Made by a program: the position numbers and the translations under genes
Notes under the pieces: generated by a model
Told to the model about the DNA's origin: nothing
The model's input: only the letters and a program-made list of their open reading frames with translations
Databases searched by the model: none
In this document: piece after piece, positions 26,237 through 35,378 of the stretch
Numbering within the stretch: the first letter of the stretch is position 1
Layout of the letters: every line of letters starts with the position of its first letter
NCBI RefSeq assembly: GCF_002093975.1
Contig: NZ_KZ084327.1
Span: 163,978 to 227,977 of the forward strand
Direction of reading: 5' to 3'
DNA length: 64,000 nt
Source of the DNA: Thermoactinospora rubra
GTDB lineage: Bacteria; Actinomycetota; Actinomycetes; Streptosporangiales; Streptosporangiaceae

Positions 26237-26815
26237 CTAACGATCTTCGCTCCTGCGCGGCAGGGCCGCCACGTCGGGGGGCAGCGGGGGGATGCCCGCC
26301 GCCAGGCACATCAGGTCGCACCAGGCGGCGACGTGCCCGGACAGGTCCTCCTCCAGCGGGGACCAGGACGCGCGCAGCTCCAGCTCGGTCGAGACCGGAT
26401 CGCCGGCCTTGTTGCCGAACCCCTCCGACACCGCCCGGGTGACCGTGCCGCCCGCGGCCGTGTAGGCGGCCGTGCGGGCCTCCAGCGCCTCGGTCAGCCA
26501 GCTCCACGCCACGGGACCCAGCAGCGGGTCGGAGGTGATCTCCGGCTCCATGTCGGCCCTGACGTAGGCGACCAGGCGGAAGGGGCCCTCCCAGCCGCGC
26601 TGCCCGTCGGGGTCGTACAGCAGGATCAGCCGGCCGACGGCCAGCTCCTCGTCCCCGCGGTAGACCGACGCGCCGATCGCCGCCGAGTAGGGCGCCAGCC
26701 GCTGGGGCGCGGGCAGGTCCTCCAGCTCGATCTCCGGCCTGACCTCCGGCGGGCGCAGGCTCTCGGCCGCGCGCAGGAACTCTGGCGGGACCGGTGGCGC
26801 TTCACCGAAGGTCAT
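26237..26815 (-). CDS. DUF3000 family protein
   Basis: A protein of 192 residues (from 26815) or 209 (from the in-frame ATG at 26866) matching the actinobacterial DUF3000 family (PF11452): PQRLAPYSAAIGASV, GRLILLYDPDG, RLVAYVRADMEPEI and SWLTEALEARTAAYTAAGGTV. The function is unknown. It is nearly always beside ribonuclease D and hemE, as here, which hints at a link to RNA turnover or heme supply but proves nothing. Neither start has a clear ribosome binding site; 26866 would place the start 10 bases after the preceding small gene. Confidence 0.85.
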   Translation of the reverse strand: MTFGEAPPVPPEFLRAAESLRPPEVRPEIELEDLPAPQRLAPYSAAIGASVYRGDEELAVGRLILLYDPDGQRGWEGPFRLVAYVRADMEPEITSDPLLGPVAWSWLTEALEARTAAYTAAGGTVTRAVSEGFGNKAGDPVSTELELRASWSPLEEDLSGHVAAWCDLMCLAAGIPPLPPDVAALPRRSEDR

Positions 26816-26875
26816 AGCCGAAGCGTAGGTCGAAGCGGGGCGGAAGGGGACCACAGGGGTGCTCATGCAGACCGG

Positions 26876-27052
26876 TCAAGCCGCGGCCCTGGCCCGGCGG
26901 GCGCCGCTGACGGACAGGGGCTCCCCGGCGAGGATCGCGTGGCCGCAGTCGGCGCAGGCCCACTCCGGGCACCCGCCCGGCTCGTGTCCGTCGAGGCACG
27001 GCGGCTGCTCGAACAGCCGCTCCTCCGCACAGCTGGCGCAGAACACGTCCAT
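26876..27052 (-). CDS. small zinc-ribbon-like protein
   Basis: A 58-residue protein with five or six cysteines: MDVFCASCAEERLF, CLDG, GGCPEW and ACADCGHAI. The two CxxC pairs flank a short loop as in zinc ribbons, so one structural zinc is likely. No membrane segment or signal is present, and I do not recognise the family. The ATG at 27052 follows AGGAAGGG by about 9 bases; an in-frame ATG at 27109 is unlikely because it lacks this site. It ends 10 bases before the longer possible DUF3000 start, so it may lead the DUF3000-rnd operon. Confidence 0.65.
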   Translation of the reverse strand: MDVFCASCAEERLFEQPPCLDGHEPGGCPEWACADCGHAILAGEPLSVSGARRARAAA

Positions 27053-27233
27053 CGAAACGTTGCCCTTCCTCGTGGTCGTGCGTCCGACGTTGGCACGCCG
27101 CGCCGACAATTCCGCGCAACGCGATCGGCGTGTCCCGAAAGTGGTGCTCGAATAGATGCCGCACGGTGATCTGGCGAAGACTTGACCCGGCCTTGACGGC
27201 GGGACCGCTCACGTGACATGGCACCCTTGTGGG

Positions 27234-28244
27234 GTGACCTCAGCGTTCCTCGCCGCCTGCCGCCGCCAACCCGTCCCGCACACCCCCGTGTGGTATATGC
27301 GCCAGGCCGGGCGCTCCCTGCCCGAGTACCTGAAGGCGCGCGAGGGCGTGCCGATGCTGCAGGCGTGCGCCACGCCGGAGCTGGTCGTGGAGATCACGAT
27401 GCAGCCGGTGCGGCGCTACGGCGTGGACGCGGCGATCTTCTTCAGCGACATCGTGGTGCCGCTGAAGGCCATCGGCGTCGACCTCGACATCAAGCCGGGC
27501 GTGGGCCCGGTGGTGGCCGACCCGATCCGCGACGCGCGGGGGCTGGAGGCGCTGCGCCCGCTGGAGCCCGGCGACGTGCCGTATGTCACGGAGGCGGTGC
27601 GGGCCCTGGTCGGCGAGCTGAAGGGCACCCCGCTGATCGGCTTCGCCGGCGCGCCGTTCACGCTGGCCTCCTACCTCATCGAGGGCGGCCCGTCCAAGAA
27701 CCACGACCACACCAAGGCGATGATGTACGGCGAGCCGGCCCTGTGGCACGCGCTGATGGACCGCCTGGCCGGCATCGTGGCCGAGCACCTGCGCATCCAG
27801 GTCGACGCGGGCGCGCAGGCGGTGCAGCTGTTCGACTCGTGGGTCGGGGCGGTGGCGCCCGACGACTACCGCGAGTACGTCATGCCGTACACCAGGCGGA
27901 TCTTCGACGCGGTGCCGGAGGTGCCGCGCATCCACTTCGGCGTGGGCACCGGCGAGCTGCTGGGGCTGCTGGGCGAGGCCGGAGCCGACGTGGTGGGCGT
28001 CGACTGGCGGGTGCCGCTGGACGAGGCGGCCCGCCGGGTGGGGCCGGGCAAGGCGCTGCAGGGCAACCTCGACCCGGCCGTGCTGCTGGCGCCGTGGGAG
28101 GCCGTCGAACGCAAGGCCCGCGACGTCCACGCCCGGGGCAAGGCGGCCGAGGGCCACATCTTCAACCTGGGACACGGCGTGCTGCCCTCGACCGACCCCG
28201 ACCAGCTCAAGCGGCTGACCGAGCTGGTCCACCAACTGCGCTAG
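27234..28244 (+). CDS. hemE: uroporphyrinogen III decarboxylase
   Basis: HemE removes four acetate carboxyls from uroporphyrinogen III, giving coproporphyrinogen III. The protein (336 residues from the GTG at 27234) has the N-terminal [10 protein letters not shown] with substrate-binding Arg residues, [11 protein letters not shown] with the catalytic Asp, and [17 protein letters not shown] with the conserved Tyr. GTG at 27234 gives the usual N-terminus [10 protein letters not shown]; a GTG at 27213 is also in frame. No strong ribosome binding site is visible for either. The downstream heme genes hemG and hemQ lie 1.1 kb away past a gene on the other strand. Confidence 0.95.
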   Translation: MTSAFLAACRRQPVPHTPVWYMRQAGRSLPEYLKAREGVPMLQACATPELVVEITMQPVRRYGVDAAIFFSDIVVPLKAIGVDLDIKPGVGPVVADPIRDARGLEALRPLEPGDVPYVTEAVRALVGELKGTPLIGFAGAPFTLASYLIEGGPSKNHDHTKAMMYGEPALWHALMDRLAGIVAEHLRIQVDAGAQAVQLFDSWVGAVAPDDYREYVMPYTRRIFDAVPEVPRIHFGVGTGELLGLLGEAGADVVGVDWRVPLDEAARRVGPGKALQGNLDPAVLLAPWEAVERKARDVHARGKAAEGHIFNLGHGVLPSTDPDQLKRLTELVHQLR

Positions 28245-28247
28245 CCG

Positions 28248-29225
28248 TCAGGGGGCGACGGGCTCCTTCTCCTTGGCCGGCGGGCCGCCGGGGTCTTCGG
28301 GAAGCGGCTCGGGAACGGGCGGCCCGCCGCGGCCCGGGCGGCGACGGCCGCGCCGCACCAGAAGGACCCCCAGCAGCAGCGGCGGGACGATCACCACCAG
28401 CCAGGGCAGCAGCACGCCGAGGACGGTCAGCACGATCTTCACGAAGGTCACCAGCGCCGCCCAGCCCTCCTTGAGGCCGCCGAGGAAGCCTGCGGGCTCC
28501 TCCTCCGGCTCCGGAGACGGCGTCGTGACGGGGCCGACCAGCTCCAGCGTCACCGTCGCCATGCTGACCTGCCTGGCCAGCTCCTTCTGCTGGGCCTGCA
28601 GCGACTCCAGCTCGGCCTCCCGGTTGCGGATCTCCCGCTCCACCTGCAGGACCTGCCCGATCGTCTTGGCCTCCTTGAGCAGGGTGCGCAGGGAGGCCAG
28701 CGCCTCCTCGGCCGACTTCAGGCGGCTGTCCACGTCGGCCACCTGGAGGGTGACGTCCTGGGTGCCCTGGTTGAGCGACAGGCGCGTGCCCAGCTCCTTG
28801 CCGAAGGCGTCCAGGACGCCGGGGTAGCGCTCGGGCGGGACCTTGAACTCCAGCATCGCCCTGGCCTGGCTCTGGTCGGCCGTGCTGGAGTCCTCCTTGG
28901 CCAGGTAGCCGCCGGCGGCGTTGACGATCTGCTTGGCGCGTTCGGCTGCCTGGGCGACGTCTTTGGCGCGGACCGTCATCCGCGACTCGTAGATGATCTT
29001 CCGTTCCTCCTGGACGACCTTGACGCCCGACGTGACCGTCTCGTTCCGCGGCGAGCCGGCCGCCTTCTGCCGCTGCGCCTGGCCCGCGTCGGCCTCCGCG
29101 CGGTAGGACCCGCTCTGCGCCTCGGGAGCCGACGTGCTGGTAAAGGAGCCGCCGCCCGCGCATCCCGACAGCATCAGCGCCGCGCATGCCCCCGCGACCG
29201 CCATGCCGTACCGTAATCTGCTCAT
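28248..29225 (-). CDS. DUF4349 lipoprotein
   Basis: A 325-residue lipoprotein. The signal peptide ends in LMLSGC (lipobox), followed by a Ser/Ala-rich linker and the DUF4349 domain (IIYESRMTVRAKDVAQAAERAKQIV). Residues about 170-235 form a long coiled coil, and a C-terminal membrane helix (VLGVLLPWLVVIVPPLLLGVLLV) precedes a Pro-rich basic tail. It is thus attached to the membrane at both ends. DUF4349 proteins are widespread and not functionally defined. ATG at 29225 is chosen because it starts the signal peptide. It converges on hemE with 3 bases between the stops. Confidence 0.85.
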   Translation of the reverse strand: MSRLRYGMAVAGACAALMLSGCAGGGSFTSTSAPEAQSGSYRAEADAGQAQRQKAAGSPRNETVTSGVKVVQEERKIIYESRMTVRAKDVAQAAERAKQIVNAAGGYLAKEDSSTADQSQARAMLEFKVPPERYPGVLDAFGKELGTRLSLNQGTQDVTLQVADVDSRLKSAEEALASLRTLLKEAKTIGQVLQVEREIRNREAELESLQAQQKELARQVSMATVTLELVGPVTTPSPEPEEEPAGFLGGLKEGWAALVTFVKIVLTVLGVLLPWLVVIVPPLLLGVLLVRRGRRRPGRGGPPVPEPLPEDPGGPPAKEKEPVAP

Positions 29226-29322
29226 ACCTGGGAGACGTCCGCGGCGCGGCATTCGCCGTCACGAAAGCGTCACGGGTACACGGCGGAAAGGCCGCCTCAC
29301 CGAGACGGTACGGTCAGATGTC

Positions 29323-30711
29323 GTGAGCTCACATGTGGTCATCGTGGGAGGCGGCATCTCGGGGCTGGCCGCGGCCTGGCACCTGAGCCGCCGCGAGGGG
29401 GTCCGGATCACGGTGCTGGAGGCGTCCCCGCGCCTGGGCGGCAAGCTCCACAGCACGGAAGTGGCCGGCGTCGAGGTCGACGCGGGAGCCGAGGCGATGC
29501 TGGCCCGGCGGCCCGAGGGCAAGGAGCTGGCCAGGCTGGCCGGGCTGGGCGACGACCTGGTGGCGCCGGGCACCACGCAGGCCTCGGTCTACACCCGCGG
29601 CGCGCTCCGGCCGCTGCCCAAGGGCCAGGTCATGGGCGTGCCGTCCGACCTGGCGGAGCTGGCCAGGTCGGGCGTGATCTCACCGGCCGGGCTGCTGCGC
29701 GTCCCGCTGGACCAGATCCTGCCGCCCACGCTGGTGCGCACCGACGTCTCCGTGGCCGCCTACGTGCGCGCCAGGCTCGGCGGCGAGGTGCTCGACCGGC
29801 TGGTCGAGCCGCTGCTCGGCGGCGTCTACGCGGGCCGCGCCGACATGCTCTCGCTGGATGCCACGATGCCCCGCATCGCCACCCTGGCCCGCACCGAGCG
29901 CTCCCTCATCAGCGCCGCCCGGCAGATCGCCCAGGAGGCCCCCAAGGACGCGGGCCCCGTCTTCACCACGCTGCGCCGTGGCATGGGCAGCCTGCCCGCC
30001 GCCGTCGCGAAGGCCTCCGGCGCGGACGTCAGGACCGGCGTGACCGTGCGGGAGCTGCGCCGTACTCCCGGCGGCTGGCGGCTGGTGGCCGGGCCGGTGC
30101 CGAGCCCCGAGGTGATCGAGGCCGACGCGGTGATCGTGGCCGTCCCCGCCGCGCCGGCGAGCAGGCTCCTGCGCGAGGAGGTCCCCAAGGCCGCCGCCGA
30201 GCTGGCCAGGATCGAGTACGCCGGCATGGCCATCGTCACCCTCGCCTACCGGCGCGGCGCCTTCCCGCAGCCGCCCGCCGGCAGCGGCTACCTGGTGCCG
30301 CCCGTGGAGGGCCGCCCGGTCAAGGCGGTCACCTTCAGCTCCGTCAAGTGGCCGCACCTGGGCGAGGACCTGGTGATCCTGCGCTGCTCCGTCGGCCGCC
30401 TGGGCGAGGAGCACCTGCTCCAGCGCGAGGACGCCGAGCTGGTGGCGCTGGGGATGGCCGAGATGAGCGAGGTCATGGGCGTGCGGGAGCTGCCGGTCGA
30501 CAGCCGCGTCACGCGCTGGGGCGGGGCGCTGCCGCAGTACGCCGTGGGCCACCTGGACCGCGTGGCCCGCATCCGCGCGGCGGTGGCCGGACAGCCCGGC
30601 CTGGCCCTGTGCGGGGCGGCCTTCGACGGGATCGGCATTCCCGCCTGCATCGCCACGGCCCGTACGGCCGCCGCCCGGATTCTGGACCACCTGTCCCAGC
30701 GGGGAGAATGA
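29323..30711 (+). CDS. hemG: protoporphyrinogen/coproporphyrinogen III oxidase (HemY type)
   Basis: A 462-residue FAD-dependent oxidase. It opens with the dinucleotide-binding motif [19 protein letters not shown], followed by [12 protein letters not shown], and ends with the FAD-binding block [21 protein letters not shown]. Because a HemQ gene follows after 4 bases, this enzyme most likely works as coproporphyrinogen III oxidase (CgoX) in the coproporphyrin-dependent heme route of Actinobacteria rather than on protoporphyrinogen. GTG at 29323 places the FAD motif five residues from the start. The upstream DUF4349 gene is divergent, 97 bases away. Confidence 0.93.
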   Translation: MSSHVVIVGGGISGLAAAWHLSRREGVRITVLEASPRLGGKLHSTEVAGVEVDAGAEAMLARRPEGKELARLAGLGDDLVAPGTTQASVYTRGALRPLPKGQVMGVPSDLAELARSGVISPAGLLRVPLDQILPPTLVRTDVSVAAYVRARLGGEVLDRLVEPLLGGVYAGRADMLSLDATMPRIATLARTERSLISAARQIAQEAPKDAGPVFTTLRRGMGSLPAAVAKASGADVRTGVTVRELRRTPGGWRLVAGPVPSPEVIEADAVIVAVPAAPASRLLREEVPKAAAELARIEYAGMAIVTLAYRRGAFPQPPAGSGYLVPPVEGRPVKAVTFSSVKWPHLGEDLVILRCSVGRLGEEHLLQREDAELVALGMAEMSEVMGVRELPVDSRVTRWGGALPQYAVGHLDRVARIRAAVAGQPGLALCGAAFDGIGIPACIATARTAAARILDHLSQRGE

Positions 30712-30715
30712 GAAC

Positions 30716-31408
30716 ATGACTGAACGGCCGAAGGCTCGCGATCTGAACCAGGTGATCCGCTACACCATGTGGTCGGTGTTCCGCGTCACCGAGCCGTGCC
30801 CGGGCAACCGCGAGGGCATGGCCGACGAGGTGACCGCGCTGCTGGAGCAGGCGGAGCAGAAGGGCGTGGTCACCCGCGGCCTGTACGACGTGGCCGGCTT
30901 CCGCGCCGACGCGGACTACATGTTCTGGTGGCACGCGCCCACGCCCGAGGACCTGCAAGACGTCTACTCGCGCTTCCGCCGCACCGGCCTGGGCCGCCAC
31001 AGCGCCCCGGTCTGGTCGGCGATGGCGCTGCACCGGCCCGCGGAGTTCAACAAGTCGCACATCCCGGCTTTCCTGGCGGAGGAGGAGCCGCGCGGCTACG
31101 TGTGCGTCTACCCGTTCGTGCGGTCGCTGGAGTGGTACCTGCTCGACGACGCCGAGCGGCGGGCCATGCTGGCCGAGCACGGCATGATGGCGCGGGAGTA
31201 CCCCGACGTGCGGTCCAACACCGTGGCGTGCTTCGCGCTCAACGACTTCGAGTGGATGCTCGCCTTCGAGGCCGACGAGCTGCACCGTATCGTCGACCTG
31301 ATGCGGCACCTGCGCGGCGCCCAGGCCCGGCGGCACACCAGGCTGGAGGTGCCCTTCTACACCGGCGTGCGCAAGCCGGTCCAGGAGCTGCTCGCCGCGC
31401 TGCCGTAG
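30716..31408 (+). CDS. hemQ: coproheme decarboxylase (HemQ/ChdC, chlorite-dismutase family)
   Basis: A 230-residue HemQ. It decarboxylates two propionates of Fe-coproporphyrin III with peroxide to give heme b, the last step of the coproporphyrin route. The sequence shows the family start [33 protein letters not shown] with the reactive Tyr, and EHG with the proximal His. It lacks the distal Arg arrangement of true chlorite dismutases, as expected for HemQ. The gene starts 4 bases after the hemG stop and is surely co-transcribed. The ferrochelatase gene is not in the window. Confidence 0.94.
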   Translation: MTERPKARDLNQVIRYTMWSVFRVTEPCPGNREGMADEVTALLEQAEQKGVVTRGLYDVAGFRADADYMFWWHAPTPEDLQDVYSRFRRTGLGRHSAPVWSAMALHRPAEFNKSHIPAFLAEEEPRGYVCVYPFVRSLEWYLLDDAERRAMLAEHGMMAREYPDVRSNTVACFALNDFEWMLAFEADELHRIVDLMRHLRGAQARRHTRLEVPFYTGVRKPVQELLAALP

Positions 31409-31499
31409 CGACCCGTTTCGCCGTACGGCGGGCCGGAACCCCCGGCGTTTGTCACAATCGGGGAATCCTTGGTTGCGGGCTGGGGTGCGGTGAGGCGGC

Positions 31500-32138
31500 G
31501 TGGCACGTTCCATGCGGGGTTCCGGGCGGGGGCGCCATCGCGGCAGGCCCCGCGGGGCGCGGGCGGTCGAGGCGGCGGTGGGGCTGGCCGTGCTGGCGGG
31601 GGCCGGGGCCGTGGTCGTGGCGAGCGTCGTGGCGAGCACGGCGCAGCGGCCGGAGCCGCGGGCGGCCCTCCACGCGCCCGTCCAAGCGGACATCCACGGG
31701 GCCGCCCCGCCCGCCCGGCCGTCGCGGCAGGCCGGGCAGGAGCCCGCGGAGAAGCCCGCGGCCGCCGCCGCGCAGGCCGAGCCGGCCCCCTCGCCCGAGG
31801 CGGTCGTGGAGCGGACCTCCCGGCACACCGACAGGCAGGCGGCGGAGTACTTCGCCAGGCGCTGGGGCAGCGGCGACAAGGCCGTCAGCCGCATCAAGGA
31901 TGTCCGCACCGTCGGCGGCTACCTGCGGATATATACCGATCTGCCGGAGTCGGCGGGCAACTCCAGGCCCGCCCTCACGCTGTGCGAACGCGGCCTGGAG
32001 TACCTCCGCGAGCAGGGGGTCGAGGAGCCCGTCGTCTTCGTCCAGGCCGAGTTCGGCGAGAACGGCAACCCGGTGCTGGCCAACATCCTCGGCCCGGGCG
32101 ACACCTCCTGCCGGGTGACGCACCCCGACCCTGAATGA
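31500..32138 (+). CDS. membrane-anchored protein with unknown extracytoplasmic domain
   Basis: A 212-residue protein. A basic N-terminus (RGRHRGRPRGARAVE) precedes one membrane helix at about 25-47, then an Ala/Pro/Glu-rich linker (50-105) and a folded C-terminal domain of about 100 residues with RQAAEYFARRWGSGDKAVSRI and a Cys pair (LCERG, TSCRV). I do not recognise the domain. GTG at 31500 has GAGG 4 bases upstream. It stands alone after the heme genes, and its stop is 6 bases from the stop of a convergent small gene. Confidence 0.65.
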   Translation: MARSMRGSGRGRHRGRPRGARAVEAAVGLAVLAGAGAVVVASVVASTAQRPEPRAALHAPVQADIHGAAPPARPSRQAGQEPAEKPAAAAAQAEPAPSPEAVVERTSRHTDRQAAEYFARRWGSGDKAVSRIKDVRTVGGYLRIYTDLPESAGNSRPALTLCERGLEYLREQGVEEPVVFVQAEFGENGNPVLANILGPGDTSCRVTHPDPE

Positions 32139-32143
32139 GCCGC

Positions 32144-32263
32144 TCAGCGGATCCGCACGCGGGTCTTGCCGCAGAGCTCGCATCGCTGGGTCATGACCCG
32201 ACCGATCTCCTCGATCGTCACCCAGCGATGGCGCAGGTGGCGCAGGCGGCGCACACCTGGCAT
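32144..32263 (-). CDS. small basic CxxC protein downstream of msrB
   Basis: A 39-residue protein: MPGVRRLRHLRHRWV at the start and RCELCGKTRVRIR at the end, very basic with a single CxxC. The ATG at 32263 lies 10 bases after the msrB stop, with GGTGGG just upstream, so it is probably translated from the msrB transcript. An in-frame start at 32326 lies inside msrB. With one CxxC it could bind zinc as a dimer or take part in redox chemistry beside MsrB; neither is shown. Confidence 0.5.
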   Translation of the reverse strand: MPGVRRLRHLRHRWVTIEEIGRVMTQRCELCGKTRVRIR

Positions 32264-32273
32264 GTACCCACCG

Positions 32274-32675
32274 TCACTCTTCGGGCACAAGCCGCAGCGA
32301 TACCGAGTTGATGCAGTAACGGTCATCTGTCGGGGTCGGATAGCCCTCGCCGTGGAAGACGTGCCCGAGGTGGGAGTCGCACCGGGCGCACCGCACCTCG
32401 GTGCGGACCATGCCGTGGCTGCGGTCCTCCAGGAGCCTGACCGCGTCCGACTTGGACGGCTCGAAGAAGCTGGGCCAGCCGCAGTGCGACTCGAACTTCG
32501 TCTCCGACCTGAACAGCTCGGCCCCGCAGGCGCGGCAGGTGTAGACGCCCACGGTCTTGGTGTCGACGTACTCGCCGGTGAACGGGCGCTCGGTGCCCGC
32601 CTCCCGCAGCACGTGGTACTCCTCGGGCGTCAGCTGCGCCCGCCACTCGGCGTCGGTCTTGACCACCTTGTCCAT
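32274..32675 (-). CDS. msrB: peptide-methionine (R)-S-oxide reductase
   Basis: A 133-residue MsrB that reduces methionine-R-sulfoxide in proteins. It has the two zinc CxxC motifs (CRACGAELF and [12 protein letters not shown]), the HCGWPSF block, and the catalytic Cys in RYCINSVSL. Length matches the free single-domain form. The ATG at 32675 gives the usual N-terminus [11 protein letters not shown]; the upstream frame stays open but is not conserved in character. A 39-residue gene follows in probable translational coupling. Confidence 0.95.
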   Translation of the reverse strand: MDKVVKTDAEWRAQLTPEEYHVLREAGTERPFTGEYVDTKTVGVYTCRACGAELFRSETKFESHCGWPSFFEPSKSDAVRLLEDRSHGMVRTEVRCARCDSHLGHVFHGEGYPTPTDDRYCINSVSLRLVPEE

Positions 32676-33024
32676 GCCCTCCACCCTACGGTCCGCGAGG
32701 AGGGTCCTCGGCGGCGAGGAGCCCCGAGGAGTCCGCAAAAAGAGATCTCCACGCGACAAGCATCCATTCTGCGGGAATTCGGCGTCTTTATCGGCATGGG
32801 GGGTGTCTTCGCCTTCCCACCGAAGGGGTGATACCACCCGCGGGTCCGCCGAGCGGCACAGCCCTGCCCGTGCTGGAGCCGACGGCGGCCGGGGAGCCCG
32901 GTAGGGCGATGCGCCAGCGCCCGGCCGGTGAGCGGCGGGTGGTCGCGGGTCCGCCCGTCGAGCCCCGGTCCCGCCACTGTGCGGCTCCGGGCGGACCCGC
33001 CCCTGAGCGGGTAGGTTCGGGGGC
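32676..33024. other. 349-base intergenic region between msrB and the LigD-type polymerase gene
   Basis: No gene is convincing here. It serves two divergent promoters. It contains three copies of GCGGGTCCGCC: direct at 32840-32850 and 32945-32955, and inverted within 32988-33000. The last two form a perfect 13-base inverted repeat (GCGGGTCCGCCCG and CGGGCGGACCCGC) with a 30-base spacer, ending 24 bases before the polymerase start. Confidence 0.6.
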
Positions 33025-34038
33025 ATGGCGTCGCCGTACATCGAGCTGCAAGTCGGGGAACGGACCATCAAGGTCACCAATCCGGACAAGGTGTACTTCC
33101 CGGAGGTCGGGGTCACCAAGCGGGAGCTGGTCGAGTACTACGTCAGCGTGGGTGACGGCGTGCTGCGCGCGCTGAGGGACCGGCCCACCAACCTCAAGCG
33201 CCACCCCGACGGCATCCACACCGAGGCCATCTACCAGAAGCGGATGCCGCCCAAGCACCCCGACTGGCTCCAGACCGTCACGGTCCGCTTCCCCAGCGGC
33301 CGCACGGCCGACTCGCTGCGCGTCACCGAGGTCGCCGCCGTCGCCTGGTGCGCCAACCTCGGCACCGTCGACTTCCACCCCTGGCAGGTCCGCGCCTCCG
33401 ACGTCGAGCACCCCGACGAGCTGCGCATCGACATCGACCCGCAGCCGGGCATGGGCTTCGACGCCGCCCGCCGTACCGCCTTCCTGGCCCGGGAGGTCCT
33501 CGCCGAGCTGGGGATGGCGGGCTTCGTGAAGACCTCGGGCAACCGGGGCGTTCACATCGCGGTCCGCATCGAGCCGCGCTGGGACTTCATCCAGGTACGG
33601 CACGCCGGCATCGCCCTGGCCCGCGCGATCGAGGACAGGGCGCCCACGCTCGTCACCACCGCGTGGTGGAAGGAGGAGCGCGGGGACCGGGTGTTCATCG
33701 ACTACAACCAGAACGCGCGCGACCGCACGGTGGTGGCCGCCTACTCGGTGCGTGCCCGGCCCCGCGCGACCGTCTCCACGCCGCTCACCTGGGAGGAGCT
33801 GGCCGACGCCGAGCCGCAGGACTTCGACGTCCGCTCGGTGCCGCGCCGCTTCGCCGAGCTGGGCGACGTCCACCGGGCCATCGACGATGCGGCCCACTCG
33901 ATCGAGACGCTGCTGGAGTGGTACGCCAAGGACGACCGGGGCGACCTGCCGTACCCGCCGAACTATCCGAAGATGCCCGGCGAGCCCAAGCGCGTGCAGC
34001 CGAGCAAGGACACGAGCCTGAAGGGCAAGCAGGGCTGA
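33025..34038 (+). CDS. LigD-type primase-polymerase domain protein (non-homologous end joining)
   Basis: A 337-residue stand-alone polymerase domain of the LigD type (archaeo-eukaryotic primase fold). Catalytic Asp residues lie in [10 protein letters not shown] (about 136 and 138), with [11 protein letters not shown] in place of the usual SGxGxH helix and the third Asp in VFIDYNQN. It fills in or adds nucleotides at broken DNA ends together with Ku and a ligase. The ligase domain is not fused here; an ATP-dependent ligase is encoded separately at 42706-43869. Ku is not in the window. ATG at 33025; the gene is divergent from msrB. Confidence 0.93.
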   Translation: MASPYIELQVGERTIKVTNPDKVYFPEVGVTKRELVEYYVSVGDGVLRALRDRPTNLKRHPDGIHTEAIYQKRMPPKHPDWLQTVTVRFPSGRTADSLRVTEVAAVAWCANLGTVDFHPWQVRASDVEHPDELRIDIDPQPGMGFDAARRTAFLAREVLAELGMAGFVKTSGNRGVHIAVRIEPRWDFIQVRHAGIALARAIEDRAPTLVTTAWWKEERGDRVFIDYNQNARDRTVVAAYSVRARPRATVSTPLTWEELADAEPQDFDVRSVPRRFAELGDVHRAIDDAAHSIETLLEWYAKDDRGDLPYPPNYPKMPGEPKRVQPSKDTSLKGKQG

Positions 34039-34132
34039 CGCCGAGGCTCTTGTTTCACTTTGGTCACGTTACTTGACGCTGGGTCTAATAATTGGCGACG
34101 CTCTCTAGCATCTCCGACCTCGGGAGCCTGGC

Positions 34133-34648
34133 ATGGCGAGAGCGCGACGGCTGGCGGCCGCGGGAGCGGTGACGGCCTTCACCATCGGCGGCCTGAGCAT
34201 GGCGGCGGGCATCGGGACCGCCTCGGCCGACTCGGGCGGGGCGCGGCCGGCGACGGCGGCCACCTGCCTGGTCCCCCTGCTGCCCTGTGAGACGGCCTCC
34301 GGCGGGCACCCCGGCGACCCGTGGGAGCCCGTCCCCGACGACGGCGCCTCCGGCTTGCTGCCGGTCCCCGGCGACAGCCGGCCCGGCCTGCCGATCCCAC
34401 ACGACAGCTGGTCCTCCGCGCCCTCGGAGAGCCGGCCGAGCCACCCCGAGCAGGAGCCGCCGCCGGACAAGCCCTGGCAGCCGGTCGACGAGGAGCGGCA
34501 CCGCTGGCCCGACGGGCCGCCCCAGACCGGGGGCGGCGGCCTCGCGCCCGGCACGCCCGCCTGGCCCTTCGCCGTCGGCGGCGCGGCGCTGCTGGTCGGC
34601 GCCGGGCTCACCGGCTTCGCGGTACGGCGGGGCAGGGGCGTGGCGTAG
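34133..34648 (+). CDS. secreted Pro-rich protein with C-terminal anchor, probable sortase partner
   Basis: A 171-residue protein: signal peptide (cleavage near ASA, residue 33), a Pro/Ser/Asp-rich body with one Cys pair (TCLVPLLPCE), then GGGGLAPGTPAWPF directly before a membrane helix and the basic tail RRGRGVA. This is the layout of a sortase substrate. The segment LAPGT occupies the sorting-signal position but is neither LPxTG nor LAxTG. The sortase gene starts at the very next base after the stop, so the two are translationally coupled. Function of the surface protein is unknown. Confidence 0.75.
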   Translation: MARARRLAAAGAVTAFTIGGLSMAAGIGTASADSGGARPATAATCLVPLLPCETASGGHPGDPWEPVPDDGASGLLPVPGDSRPGLPIPHDSWSSAPSESRPSHPEQEPPPDKPWQPVDEERHRWPDGPPQTGGGGLAPGTPAWPFAVGGAALLVGAGLTGFAVRRGRGVA

Positions 34649-35338
34649 GTGCCGGAGCCTGCCGGGCGGCGTCCCGCGGGACAGCGGCTGATCCTGGCCG
34701 CGGCCGCCACGGTGTCGCTGACCGGCGTGCTGCTCATCGGGTTCGGCCTGAGCGGCCTGCTCACCCCCGCGCCGGAGGCGGCGCCGAGCCCCGCGGCCCA
34801 CAAGCCCACGGCCACGCGGCACCGCGTCTTCGACGTGCCGCCCGGCCACGTCGCCAAGCCGATGAAGGCGGCCAGGCCCGTGGCGGTCTACATCCCCGCC
34901 ATCGGCGTGGCCGCCCCGCTCATGGAGCTCGGCCTGGACGCCGAGGGCGCGATCGAGAACCCGCCCTTCCAGCCGCCCAACCTCGCGGGCTGGTACCGCT
35001 ACGGCCCCGTGCCCGGCCAGCGCGGCGCCGCCGTCATCACCGGCCACCTGGACTCCAGGACCGGGCCGGCCGTCTTCGCCTCCCTGCGCGACGTCAGGAA
35101 GGGCGACCAGATCCAGGTCATGCGGGCCGACCGGTCGGTGGCGGTGTTCGTGGTCGACAAGGTCGAGCACACGCCGAAGCGGTCCTTCCCCACCAGGAAG
35201 GTGTACGGCAAGGTCGGCTACCCCGCCCTGCGGGTGATCACCTGCGGCGGCGCCTTCGACCGGGCCACGGGCAGTTACCGCGAGAACACCATCGTGTACG
35301 CGCACCTGGCGCTGGCCCACTATCCGGGCAGGTCATGA
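34649..35338 (+). CDS. class F sortase
   Basis: A 229-residue membrane-anchored sortase. One membrane helix (about 13-36) leads to the sortase domain with VYIPAIGVAAPLMELGLD, catalytic His in VITGHLDS, catalytic Cys in RVITCGG and Arg in YRENTIVYA. The TCGG and short loop pattern fits actinobacterial class F. It should join a surface protein to the wall or cleave one from the membrane. GTG at 34649 follows the stop of the upstream gene with no gap, so the secreted protein there is its likely substrate. Confidence 0.9.
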   Translation: MPEPAGRRPAGQRLILAAAATVSLTGVLLIGFGLSGLLTPAPEAAPSPAAHKPTATRHRVFDVPPGHVAKPMKAARPVAVYIPAIGVAAPLMELGLDAEGAIENPPFQPPNLAGWYRYGPVPGQRGAAVITGHLDSRTGPAVFASLRDVRKGDQIQVMRADRSVAVFVVDKVEHTPKRSFPTRKVYGKVGYPALRVITCGGAFDRATGSYRENTIVYAHLALAHYPGRS

Positions 35339-35378
35339 GGTTTCCGGCGGCCACGCCGCCGGGCGTAGGCTGGCGTGC

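Noticed and set aside
28248..29225. DUF4349 lipoprotein as part of the heme operon
   Set aside because: It is on the opposite strand and its orthologues are not tied to heme genes; position between hemE and hemG is likely incidental.
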